From Guyanagaster necrorhizus (taxonomy: Eukaryota > Basidiomycota > Agaricomycetes > Agaricales > Physalacriaceae): a stretch of DNA of 64,000 nucleotides. The notes under the pieces were generated by a model, which made no database searches, was not told the origin of the DNA, and saw only the letters and a list, made by a program, of their open reading frames with translations. Below, in pieces: positions 1-9,768 of this stretch. Both the position numbers and the translations under genes were made by a program. How positions within the stretch are numbered: the stretch's first letter is position 1; every line of letters begins with the position of its first letter. The stretch spans positions 2,429,465 to 2,493,464 of the forward strand of contig NW_025064881.1 of NCBI RefSeq assembly GCF_019112545.1. Direction: 5' to 3'.

Positions 1-1334
1 AGGCCTCAAATATCGCAGTGTTTTTGAGGCACTTGCATAGCGCCCTCATGCAGCTCGATCTTGTCATCGAGGATCCTCCAGATATTGCCGACTGGCAGGA
101 CTTGTCGGCGCTCATTTCAGAGCGATTCGGTACAACCTTGCAGTCATTGCGCATTTCAGGCAGCAGATCGTCGCGGTATAGCGAGCTCGTACGGTCGACT
201 GCAAGGGCAGAGCCTCCCAAACGCCTACCCCTCGGCCACTTCACTTCACTCCCAAACCTCCGTCGTCTGGATATTGATCTTCCAGAGTCGATTCTATTCA
301 CCAAATACGACATCCGGCATTTGTCAACGATCTGTCCGATGGTAGAAGAACTCAAACTGTGCCCATTGGCCCGCTTCCCGATTGCTACTCCACCCAATAT
401 CATGTTGGGAGATTTGGCACCTTTGATGGCCAACTGTTCAAGACTCCATACACTTTCAGCCGTTGTCAATGCCAAAAAAGGAACGGACGAAGTTTTGTCT
501 TCACGTGAAACATCTTCTGCTTCGCTTCTGCGTCTTCATGTAGGCCATTCGTGGGTGGGGGACACCCTTCATGTCACCATTCTCCTTAGCCACCTTGCTC
601 CACACCTGGAGACGCTGAAGTGGTTCCACGAGAAAAATCGGCCTGGATACGTCGAGGCAAATGCACGAGGCTGGGAAAGAGTTGCGGATGCCCTCCCTCA
701 TCTTCAGAATGTTCGTTTATCGGAGCGACTCTTCGCTACCCGAGCCATCGACGAAGTCGAAAGTCAAGTACCTCAACTCGAGTTTTCCGAAAAAGGTATT
801 GACGCCGCTGTTGCAACGACGGAGCGCGAGATACAGGTCCGGCCAGCTGTTACAGAGACTGCTGTCCAGTTTTCTCCCATTTTGATCAACCGCATGGTAG
901 ACGCTGAGCCACGTATGTGCTCCGTCTCGATCGGCGCCATCCCGGAGACAGTCAACTCTGCAATCCAGGTGTTGCCGACGACAGTAGATCAATCGGTGGA
1001 AGCCGTCGTGTCCACCTTAGAGAGTGCAGTGGATGCAACCGTGCCAACTTTCTCCAAATCGGTTGAAGCGCTCGTCGAGGAATCCGCACTTATTGACAAA
1101 ACACCGTCCATTCATTCCAGTTCCATACGTTCCAGTTTGGCGAATATCCATCTCTCTGACATTGTTTCCATGGCATGGAAACTGGTAGTATTCTTTCCTT
1201 TAACGGTCCCGTCCAGGATCATCCGTATGGCACTTGAGAAAGCTCGTCTGAGGAGGGAGGCACGGAAAAAAGAGGAGACCGTTGCGTCGCTGTCAACTGA
1301 TATTCCATTGAACACGATTCAAGTCCGTTCATGA
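1..1334 (+). CDS. LRR/F-box-type protein, 3' part only
   Basis: The frame is open from the left edge of the window to a TGA at 1332-1334, so the true start lies outside. The N-terminal half (to about codon 230) has the spacing of leucine-rich repeats of fungal F-box/LRR proteins, such as LPNLRRLDIDLP, MVEELKLCPL and LPHLQNVRLSERL, and ends in the usual length of the LRR part. The rest is a less ordered, Val/Glu/Thr-rich stretch with repeated short units (VPTTVDQSVEAVV, VPTFSKSVEALVEE) and then a hydrophobic stretch around LVVFFPLTVPSRII followed by a basic Arg/Lys segment, which could be a membrane-anchoring or amphipathic tail. No F-box is visible because the 5' part is missing. Function is inferred only from the repeat pattern. 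Confidence 0.6.
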   Translation, partial: ASNIAVFLRHLHSALMQLDLVIEDPPDIADWQDLSALISERFGTTLQSLRISGSRSSRYSELVRSTARAEPPKRLPLGHFTSLPNLRRLDIDLPESILFTKYDIRHLSTICPMVEELKLCPLARFPIATPPNIMLGDLAPLMANCSRLHTLSAVVNAKKGTDEVLSSRETSSASLLRLHVGHSWVGDTLHVTILLSHLAPHLETLKWFHEKNRPGYVEANARGWERVADALPHLQNVRLSERLFATRAIDEVESQVPQLEFSEKGIDAAVATTEREIQVRPAVTETAVQFSPILINRMVDAEPRMCSVSIGAIPETVNSAIQVLPTTVDQSVEAVVSTLESAVDATVPTFSKSVEALVEESALIDKTPSIHSSSIRSSLANIHLSDIVSMAWKLVVFFPLTVPSRIIRMALEKARLRREARKKEETVASLSTDIPLNTIQVRS

Positions 1335-1614
1335 TTTCGCTGCTACGACTGTCTATATGCTCATGTATGTTATTATGCACAACTAGGACATTTATGAATA
1401 TGATACTTACAATGAAGAGAACACTGAATCCGTAGAGAAATCTGAACCACTATCAAAGGATCGTGAAATCGCTGAGGAACATGGAAGAGCGGAGGTGGCG
1501 GCGGCAAATACCGAAGTGCCAGTCGCCTCTTGGGCTCGAAGCCTTGAAAAAGCAACAGGAACAAACACCACCGCGACGCGTCATTTGTACCGGAACGCTT
1601 CGTGGAAGTACATC

Positions 1615-3378
1615 ATGTCCGACAACAAGAAGCAAGAAAAGGATTTCACTCCCGAGGTAGATATTCTGCTTCCAGAGGCAGAGTCACTCGCAAAGGTATG
1701 GCGTTGTCTGGATTCATCGAACCATACAGCAAGTAACCAAATTCTGTATAGGCTGGACAATTACAACCTGCGCTCGACAAGCTCTTCGTTCTTGAAAAGC
1801 AAACACGGAATGTGAAAATATGTTCCCTTATATTTCCGTTCTACTTTACTGATCTTTACCAGGCTGCAGATCTTGCATCAACGACGCGACTCGTGAATGC
1901 TGTCCTTGAGCACTGTTACCAGGCCAAGGACTTGACTCTGTTAAACTCGAATATCCTATTACTGAGCAAGAAACATGGCCAGCTCAAAGCAGCAGTTCAA
2001 GCTATGGTTGAACAGGCGATGGGTTGGCTGGAAGACGTGCAGAAGAAACAAGGCGTAGAGAAATGGCTCGAGTTGGTTGAGACGCTGAGAACCGTCACTG
2101 AAGGGAAGGTCTGTGCTAGTTCTCTACAATCCATATTTATCATAATTCTTTGCTCCTTCATAGATCTTCTTAGAGACACCCAGGGCCCGGGTAACTCTCC
2201 TTCTTGCTCACTATCATGAAGGGCTTTCGACGACGGCTCCAAAACCCTACGAATCAAAGAAGTCCCTCGAAACCGCATCAGAGCTTTTGTCGGATTTGCA
2301 AGTAGAGACTTACTCGTCGATGGAACGGAGAGAAAAAACTGAGTTTCTCCTCGAGCAAATGCGACTGCTCATTGCTGTCGCGCGACGGAAAGATGCGGAA
2401 AGTTCCAACGGTGGTGAATCCGAGTGGGTGAAGGTCAGAGTAGGTGGCCGGAAGGTTAACGAAGGTTTCTTGAAAGAAAAAGAAAACGAGGTACTTGGAA
2501 CAGATATTAAAACTTCTCTACATGCTCACAAAATCTTACCTAGGACCTGAAACTCAAGTACTACGATCTAATGATACAACATGCGTTACATCAAACTGCT
2601 TATCTTGATGTCGCAAATTACTATTACAAGGTTTGGGAGACGCCGTCAATAAAGGAGGATGTCAACGATAAAAGCAAAGCGGTATGTGATTTTTTTGTTG
2701 GCGTTGTGTGCTTCTAATGCAAAGACAGGCCCTTGAACATATTATCTACTATGTTATCCTCGCTCCTCATAATAACGAGCAGTCCGATATGTTACATCGT
2801 ATGTTCAATGACCCCGCTCTATTGAAACTAGAGCTTCACTAGTAAGTGTTCCTAGAATGATATATCTGCGCTATTTATTCATAGTCATAGTAACCTTGTA
2901 AAATGCTTCACGACCCACGAGTTAATGCGGTGGCCCGGCATTCAGACACTTTATGGTGAATTCCTCCGCCAAACGCAAGTCTTCTCCGAAGAGAAGCGGT
3001 GGGAAGATCTTCACACCCGAGTGATTGAACATGTCAGTTGCTGCATGTTTTGCTGCGAGATCAAGACTAAATGTGATTCAACAGAATATCCGCGTTGTTG
3101 CCGAGTACTATACACGGATAACTTTGCAAAGGCTGACCTCTCTTCTGGATCTGACACCCAAGCAGACAGAAGAAACCCTTGCGCGTCTAGTTGTTTCAAA
3201 AACGGTTTGGGCGCGGATTGATCGACCATCTGGGATTGTCAACTTTAGAAACCAACGAAGTCCAGAGGATGTGATGAATGACTGGAGTTCAGACATGCAA
3301 AAGTTGTTGGGTTTGGTAGAGAAGGCGTGGATGGGTATGAACGCTGCACAGGCAGCTCAAGCTCGCGTAAAGTCATGA
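1615..3378 (+). CDS. RPN5: 26S proteasome regulatory subunit RPN5 (PSMD12)
   Basis: Non-ATPase lid subunit of the 19S regulatory particle; it scaffolds the lid around the Rpn11 deubiquitinase. Eight exons join cleanly: 1615-1695, 1752-1811, 1863-2108, 2164-2490, 2544-2681, 2729-2841, 2885-3032, 3085-3378, giving 468 residues, the usual family length. Diagnostic stretches are the N-terminal KDFTPEVDILLPEAESLAK, NAADLASTTRLV at the exon 2/3 join, ELLSDLQVETYSSMERRE, FLLEQMRLLIAV, ILAPHNNEQSDMLHR and the C-terminal PCI domain with IRVVAEYYTRITLQRL and LDLTPKQTEETLARLVV. The start is the first ATG in a conserved context. It is convergent with RSM25, with 57 bp between stops. Confidence 0.95.
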
Positions 3379-3435
3379 TCACGACATGTCCTATACGTAT
3401 TCATTTTCTGCGGCCCCAGTTAGAATTATCCATTG

Positions 3436-4391
3436 TTAGGCTGTTCTATTGTACACAGGCTGTGGTCGGGCCGCCGATGTTGGTGTTTGACCTGCTCCCG
3501 CTGGCTGTGGAGCTCCAATATGTGCTGCTGCCTCTGGTAATTGGGCCAACATAGGCGGATACTTGACCTCTGTAAGTGCCGGTGCATACGTAGGCCTGAC
3601 GCCCTTCCTCCATAGTGCGGTGTACTGCTCGCCTCTCGTCCATTCCTGAGCACCACCAGCAAAGTTAGCTGCAATGGACCTCCACCTCTTCCTTGCAGCG
3701 AACTCTCCTGCATCCACACTCGAGGCCTCTTCCCAAGTATCCAACGCCTTCTTTTCCTTCTCGAACCCAAGTTGCACTTGCGACGTTTTGAATACCCGCC
3801 CGTAGCTCTCAACTTCCAGAACCGCAAATCGACGTGCAACCTGGTGTTCAGAGCGCAGCGCACGGAACTGGGCGACTGCCCGGGTGTAGGCGAATGTGAG
3901 AGGGAGATTGTGGTGTTCATACAGGTTGACGGCAAATCGTATGGCGCTGGTAATGGTGAGCGTGGAAACTACGACGGAGATGGTATGGCATACTCGTCTG
4001 GTGAAGGATTCCGGCCCCACTGCCTCAGTCTCCGCCAATCACGTCCTTGCACGGGATGCAGCTGCCGTATAGCTTCGCGTTCGGTCAACGTCACAGGTCG
4101 GAAGGCCTCAAAGGGATGGTCGCGGAAGAAACGGCGGCGGACTTCATCCTCGATGTAGACGATAGACGACGGTCTGTTTTTTGGTGGGCGTAGTTTTTCG
4201 ACGGTCCCTGCAAGCCGAGTCGATTTAGGAGACGCCATGTCAAAGGTAGATCGTGGAGGAGGTGCTTTGGGGGGAAGGGGCAAAGGCGGATACTGGAGAA
4301 CGGAACCAAGCCATACTGGTTGGTCGATAAGGTTGCCCTTCAAAAGGCGCAGCGCCTGCTGGTGCACTTGCGACGCTATACGACGCACCAT
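3436..4391 (-). CDS. RSM25: mitochondrial small-subunit ribosomal protein mS23 (RSM25)
   Basis: Component of the 37S mitochondrial ribosomal subunit. Two exons, 4391-3994 and 3946-3436, are separated by a 47-nt intron (GTATGC..CAG) and give 302 residues. The N-terminus MVRRIASQVHQQALRLLKG followed by QPVWLGSVLQYPPLPLPPK is the Rsm25/MRPS23 signature, and FRDHPFEAFRP is also conserved. After the splice come FAYTRAVAQFRALRSEHQ and VARRFAVLEVESYGRVF, the helical arm of the family. The C-terminal 60 residues are Ala/Pro/Gln-rich and look unstructured. The upstream neighbour is the acyl-CoA ligase on the same strand; its stop lies 98 bp away. Confidence 0.85.
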
Positions 4392-4488
4392 AGCGTTTCA
4401 GTCAAACCTCAAATTTTTGATGCCGGCGACACGCAGCCAAATTTGGGAATATCCTAGCGGAGCTCATATAATGTACAATTGTGGTAAT

Positions 4489-7112
4489 CTACAGTTTAGC
4501 TTGTACTTCCGCCGATTTCCTCTTCCTAGCCTGTTCACGCAATAGTCGTCGAAGCTGGAGGGATAAAAGTCAGAGAATGCACAACTGTTCGGGCCATATC
4601 AACCATACTATTTTCCCCGAAGGATTCTTGGGAATAGCGTCGATGAATTCGACCCCACCAGCCAGCCATTTGTACTGCACTTTTGAATCGGAAACATGCT
4701 GGGGAATACAGTCAGCTAGATCAAATAGAGAATATCATAGCGCTTGCCTTGATGAGAGTGGCTTTCAACTTGGATATCTCATTCGGATTTACGCCAATTC
4801 GTTTCCGTAGTTCTGGCTCCAGGACTACATACGCCAACGGTAATTCACCGCTATAGTCGTTTGGCACTGGAACGACACAACAATCCGTCACAGATGGATG
4901 TAGTAAAAGGTGGCCTTCAAGTTCGGCTGGTGCAACTTGGAATCCCCTGACCTGTTGACATGGCATGTAAGAGTACAACCCAGTTACAGAAGAAGTATAA
5001 ATGCCTTCATCATTTCCTGCACAAGGGGAGATAAACACCCATGGACTGGTGGTCAGATGAGAACCTACCTTGAGACGGTCTACAACAAAAAGCTCGTTGT
5101 TCCTAATAATAACTTCATCTCCAGTACGAACCCATCCGTTAACAAAAGTGCTCTTCGTTCTGCTGCCGTGAGCTTCTGAATCAAGAGTGCCAACAGCTGA
5201 ACTTACGCTTCTTCATTGTTCCTGTATCGCAGCGCCATGGAAGGTCCTGTGACGATAAGTTCTCCTTGTTCCCCCTCTCGCGCCAACGATCCATCTTCTT
5301 TAAGGACGTGTGCGACAATACCGGGCAAAAGTTGACCTGCAGCTCCAATCGTTCCGTGCAATTTGGTAGGGTCCATTGCGACAACAGATGTAGCCGTCTC
5401 CGTAAGCCCTGCAGTGCTCTTTAGTCAGCGGTCAGATGTGGACTTGGTAAGAGGCAGACCGTATCCTTGACCAATCATGGCATTCGGGAAAACCTTCGCA
5501 AGTTGCACATATAGATCGCCGGACAACGGTGCAGCCCCACACATTAGGAATTTGACATGCGAAAAGTCGTGGTCTCGAATAGCTGGATACTACGAAATCA
5601 AATTCATCCACGTTTCTAGTGAACGGCCCGGCGGTGCAACACACACCTTGCATAAAAGTACGACTTGCGGAGGAACAACGCTTGACGGCAAAGTCAAATC
5701 AGAGTATCACAAGAATGGTAGGCCAGGCTTACAATAGATGGGTAATTCGGTAACGATCAATGCTCTGTAAGAATCCTCTGAAGCTGAATTTCGGGATCAC
5801 AACGACAGAGAACTGCCATTCATAAGCATGGTTCCAGTAGAGTAACTCGCAAAGCCAACTTACTCCAGAGAACAGGGCGTAATGGAGCTGGGATTAACCG
5901 TCAGGTATCACCATAGATATAAAATGTACCACACTCACCGTAACAATGAGTCCATAGATATCTATGCCTTATGAAGACGAGCTTTTAGTTCTAAGGTGAA
6001 GCAAGCAAACTCACGGAAGAATGGCAGGACTGATAGATTCATAAATTGAATAAATCGCGCAGATGTGGATTAAGCATACCTCCCAGGGAAACGTCTCCGG
6101 GCATCATCCTCTTGAGAGGATCTCTTTCACCGCTGATATGAGCTGCGCTTTGCAAGACATTCGAGATGATGGACCGATGAGGTATTTCAACCGCCTGTTA
6201 CATGTTTCAGCGACGCCAAACGTGATGGAACGAATCGGTATCACCTTGGCCTTTCCTGAATAGCTTCGTCAATTTCGTGGCGCAAGCTGAAGTAACTAAC
6301 ACACTTGCCGGTTGTTCCGCTGGAGAAGGAGAGGAATGCAAGTTTTGTCTTTGATTCTCCGGGGTTTAATTTTCGTTCGATGAAGTTCATTGGCTTGCTG
6401 TTACCGTATTCTATCAGATTTTCGACCGAGACATGGGTGCTGTTACTCGGACCATCTATCAATATGATACGGTCCTTTGGGATACCGACGGCACGGGCGG
6501 CCTCGATGATGGTGGGAAGGAAAGTGGAATATACGATGATGGCATTGGCATTGGCGGTTTGCAGCTGATGGATGAGTTCGTCGACCGTGTAGCTAGGGTT
6601 GGCGGGTCTATAAAATGATGTTGATGAAATATAGGGACTAAATGTGAGGAAGGATGTTACGTTATGATGCCCCCCACCCTATGGACGGCCCAAATAGAGA
6701 TGGGATAATCTGCGGGGAAATGATGAAAAAGCGCGATCGAGCGGGGAAAGCTGACACTTACAAATGTGGTTAGGGCTAAAGATACACACTGGAGGGGTTC
6801 AGTTCCGACGCGACGGACGAACAGCGACGCGACGTACCAACATCGTCCTCAGCTAGATTGGTGGTCAACAATGGTTGTTTGGGGAAACCAGGGTGACTCA
6901 CACAGGCTCCATCTGAGACTGAGCGCGTTCGCTAGCCCCTGGGTGCGATGGTGGACCTCGGCGTGACAGAGAGTACGGCCAGTGCCGTCTTCAATGAACA
7001 AGGGTACATCCTCCTTCCTGGGGGGCCTCAGCTCGTGGGGTGAGTCGAGAATGAACTGAGGGACGGTGAGGTTAGGAATATCAACGTTCAAGGCTGGGCC
7101 GGCGAACTCCAT
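4489..7112 (-). CDS. 4-coumarate-CoA ligase-like acyl-CoA synthetase, probable peroxisomal
   Basis: ANL-superfamily adenylating enzyme that would activate a carboxylic acid (aryl or fatty) to its CoA thioester through an acyl-AMP. The start is placed at ATG 7112-7110 (MEFAGPALNVDIP then LTVPQFILDS), which matches the usual N-terminus of fungal 4CL-like proteins; an upstream ATG at 7206 leads into a poorer frame. About ten exons. Visible landmarks are NPSYTVDELIHQLQ, the P-loop-like AMP-binding motif LSFSSGTTGK at about 6310-6345, GELIVTGPSMALRY with the hinge region, VRGFQVAPAELEGHLLLHP and the catalytic-lysine motif AIPKNPSGKI at about 4607-4636. The last three residues are AKL, a PTS1-type peroxisomal signal, which suggests a role in peroxisomal acyl or aryl acid activation. 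The substrate cannot be told from sequence. Confidence 0.85.
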
Positions 7113-7330
7113 GATGCGCTGCAGACGGGGGTAAGTGTGAGAAGAGATGGATACTGAGTACTGACATACCAACGGGAAGAAGATAGACGGGAGAAGAGAA
7201 GGACATCTTTCACTTACAGCCTCACTTTATAGGTCGGCAGGAACTTGTCTGTCTTAGTTTGTTCTGGTACAACTTTCCGTTTCTGATTTCCGGTCCGGCT
7301 CAGCAGCTCGTGGGAAAAGCCGCACTGGTC
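7113..7330. promoter_or_regulatory. shared upstream region of the acyl-CoA ligase and MED7
   Basis: The two genes are divergent and 218 bp separate their likely start codons. The ligase side holds an upstream ATG at 7206-7204 and a possible 5' UTR intron (GTATGTCAG.. to CTGCAG, ending just before the MEFAG exon). No clear TATA box was seen. Confidence 0.4.
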
Positions 7331-8359
7331 ATGGACGACGAAGAGGCTGAACTGCGAAATCCCTTTCCCTCGCCGCCGTCGCATTATACTCGCTACACGA
7401 CCCACAATCTCAAGCTGCTCGCCCTGCTCAATGAACGAGCACCCAATGAAGAGACCCCCAATCAACAGGAGGTCTTGTCTGATCAGGTGGACGTCCCAGA
7501 TTGGCCCTTGAAGCAACTCGAGAAACCACGCGTTGACTGGATTCTTGACGAGCCTGACGCCTACTACGATGTGTTTGGTGACCGTTGGTCGGTGCGTACG
7601 GCGTCGTTGTCACTATCTGCTTTCTCACTCGTCTTGTTTGACAGGTCAAGGAGACGATACCCCCACTGGCGGAGGCTGGCATCACACAGCTATACCCTTC
7701 TGATCCTAGTGCTGGTGGGTCAGCTCGGCTCATTCTCATGCTCGCCTTTCCTCATCACACACAGACCGACGACCGGCATTGCTATCCGTCTTACGTTCCC
7801 TTCTCGTGACATATTCCTATCTCACGTCCGCTCTGCTCGCTCCGCCCCTCACAAATTCTTCTCGTGAGAATGTGGAGCCCGAATGGAAACGTCACGTCGA
7901 TTGGATATCCATCTTGAGTCAAAACATATTAGCTGCAGCAAATGACCTCCGGCCTGTCCAGGTACATCACCTCCTCTATCATCTGACACTGATTATCTAG
8001 GGTTGTAGGCGAGGGGTAATTTGGAGCTCATCATGAAGCGGCAATTGGAACTACGGAGAAAAGAAACTGCTGCCCTTCACGCGTATGATCGCTCCCCGCC
8101 GTTCCTTCTCCTTGCTGACATTTCGAGGCAGAAAATGCGACTCCCTCGAAATTAGACTGGCGGAACTTCGGGCATCTGCGCAAAATTCGTCTCAGACGAA
8201 TGAACAGGTATCGTTCACTACGTTTCAGCACACGGACATTAAGCCCTCAGGAACTGTATGTCGCTTTCCCCTGTTCTTTTCGCTCTGTTCAACTGAGCTG
8301 TTTAGGATGAGCGCGGACCGAGCAATGAAGACGTACTTTGCTGGGTGGAAGAAATATAA
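7331..8359 (+). CDS. MED7: Mediator of RNA polymerase II transcription subunit 7
   Basis: Middle-module subunit of Mediator, heterodimerising with Med21 and Med31 to link activators to RNA polymerase II. Exons: 7331-7591, 7645-7714, 7765-7961, 8009-8082, 8132-8207 or 8255, 8306-8359; about 243 or 259 residues. The N-terminus has the family signature NPFPSPPSHYTRYT then NLKLLALLNERAP, followed by YDVFGDRW and the SVKETIPPLAEAGITQLYP polyproline-binding region. The C-terminal half is the coiled coil that pairs with Med21 (LLSVLRSLLVTYSYLTSALL, LELIMKRQLELRRKETAAL). The donor of exon 5 is uncertain: GTATCG at 8208 or the better GTATGT at 8256, both in phase. It ends in NEDVLCWVEEI. Confidence 0.88.
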
Positions 8360-8471
8360 TAAACACTAGTTCTTGTATGTAACTGTAGTATATTTATTTC
8401 AATAATTTCAATTCGAGCCACGTGACCATACTAGGCGTTTTTAACCAAATACTCAACCCTTGGATGCGGAC

Positions 8472-9197
8472 ATGTCCACTCGAAGACGGATTGGAGTAAG
8501 CAATGCGACAACGGAAGCTGCCCGTCGCCAGCTAATGCAGCCAGTTCCTTGCTGGGAGAAAGCCTGGGTAACGCCAGAGGGTCAGTCCGTCAATTCCACG
8601 TTGAAGGTGTTTAAATGGGTCAAGACGGATAAAATACAAGTACGTCTCTTTTTCTGTTCCAGCTGACGCTTGTTGACGTCGCTTCAGCAATTCAATGAAG
8701 ATGACCATGATGCTGATGAACCTCTGGCACCTCTGCCTGACGAACCTGAGGTCGTTGATGGCGATGACGAGGTTGAACAGGACGAACAGGACGATAAGCC
8801 CATCACTGTCGACGCGGAAGCAACGCATAATGGATCAGAAGTACCGGAGGCTGTCACGCAGAGCCAGAGCACAGAACCGCCCACAAAACCTCCCTCACCC
8901 GATCCCCAGCTGTCACTGGAACCACCGATGACTGACGACCTAACGATGGATGACACCGCTGACGTTCTTGAGGCGTCGCTGAAGCCTCTCGACTCTAGCC
9001 TAGAGGACGTTGATAAAATGACAGTTGAACATGATGGAATGGAATTGGACATGTCCAGCTTTGGACCAGACGGGCTGGGGTTGGAAGGTTCACACGACTT
9101 GACACAGTTGGAACCTTCGGACACCCTCATGGGAGGACCACTGATGGACGATACCGTGGACCCTTTTGCGGCAGCCGAGCCTATGGGCGAGCAGTGA
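8472..9197 (+). CDS. BCL7-like protein, probable chromatin-remodelling accessory subunit
   Basis: Two exons (8472-8639 and 8688-9197) encode 225 residues. The first exon carries the BCL7 N-terminal pattern: a short basic start, then CWEKAWVTPEG followed by LKVFKWVKTDK, matching the W-E-K-x-W-V-T and K-W-V core of animal BCL7 proteins, which are SWI/SNF (BAF) accessory subunits. The rest is acidic, low-complexity and disordered (runs of Asp/Glu, TEPPTKPPSPDPQ, repeated Met-Asp). In fungi this type of protein is mostly uncharacterised, so a role in a SWI/SNF complex is inference. An upstream in-frame TTG at 8460 is ignored because eukaryotic initiation should use the ATG. A palindromic E-box CACGTG lies at 8419-8424, 48 bp upstream. 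Confidence 0.72.
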
Positions 9198-9299
9198 CGC
9201 TGACGTGAGAGCAACTCTTTTATCTCAAAAGGCACATATATAAAGTTGCTGATTCATTCAATACAGATAACATTTCTCTTCTTGTACACTAGATTTCCT

Positions 9300-9557
9300 T
9301 CAACATTTGCATTCGCCGGGCTTGCAGCCACAACTGAAAATGACAGCGTCAATTTAGAAAAACATGGAGTAATTGAACGGGACGTACGACGAGCAAGAGC
9401 AGGAAGTGGAACCACAGTTGGCCTTGTTCTTGGTGGGGTCGGTGCCACAAGCGCAGTTTGGGTAGGAGCAGGTCTCCTTGGTGGTCGAAGAGCAAGATTC
9501 AGGCTGTCATCGTCAAGTCAGCTGGGCCATTGCCGTAATGTGAAGGTCACCCACCAT
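9300..9557 (-). CDS. metallothionein, 50 residues, three exons
   Basis: Small Cys-rich metal-binding protein expected to chelate Cu(I), Zn or Cd in the cytosol. Exons read on the minus strand are 9557-9555 (the ATG alone), 9503-9388 and 9333-9300, with introns of 51 and 54 nt that both start GT and end CAG. The joined frame gives 50 residues with 11 Cys, mostly in C-x-C pairs: ETCSYPNCACG in the middle, then STSCSCSSCGCK and a GECKC terminus just before the TGA. Lysines are frequent and there are no aromatic residues except one Tyr, as in fungal metallothioneins. No continuous open frame reveals it, which explains how an ORF-based search would miss it. Splicing is inferred; an unspliced reading of exon 2 hits a stop nearby. 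Confidence 0.8.
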
Positions 9558-9608
9558 TGTGAAGCAGTTGGATGTACGGTTGATGGGGGCCAGAGGTCTC
9601 CTCTCTGT

Positions 9609-9689
9609 CTTTTATATCGTTTCTTATCAAGACTTATCGGGGGTGGTGACTGTTATCAATCTGTAGTTGGAATGGTGCTATCAGATAAG
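9609..9689 (-). promoter_or_regulatory. metallothionein promoter: TATA box and GATA motifs
   Basis: Reading towards the gene, TATAAAAG lies at 9616-9609, about 52 bp before the ATG. Just upstream are GATAAG-type motifs: CTTATC at 9623-9628 and 9633-9638 and GATAAG at 9684-9689, with further GATA cores at about 9652 and 9678. GATA sites are bound in fungi by nitrogen or iron GATA factors. That they act here is inference. Confidence 0.5.
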
Positions 9690-9768
9690 ATTTCGCAGAT
9701 GTGGTGGCGGTGGCTGACTGTTGCATACATGGCACTGACTCGACTCTCACTAAACCTTTGAGGACAGA

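Noticed and set aside
8684..9235. 183-codon Ser-rich minus-strand frame
   Set aside because: Exact antisense of the acidic BCL7-like exon; Ser/Gly low complexity comes from the complementary strand's Asp/Glu codons.
9246..9761. 171-codon plus-strand frame
   Set aside because: Begins with a non-ATG codon and is antisense to the metallothionein; the minus-strand spliced Cys pattern is far more specific.
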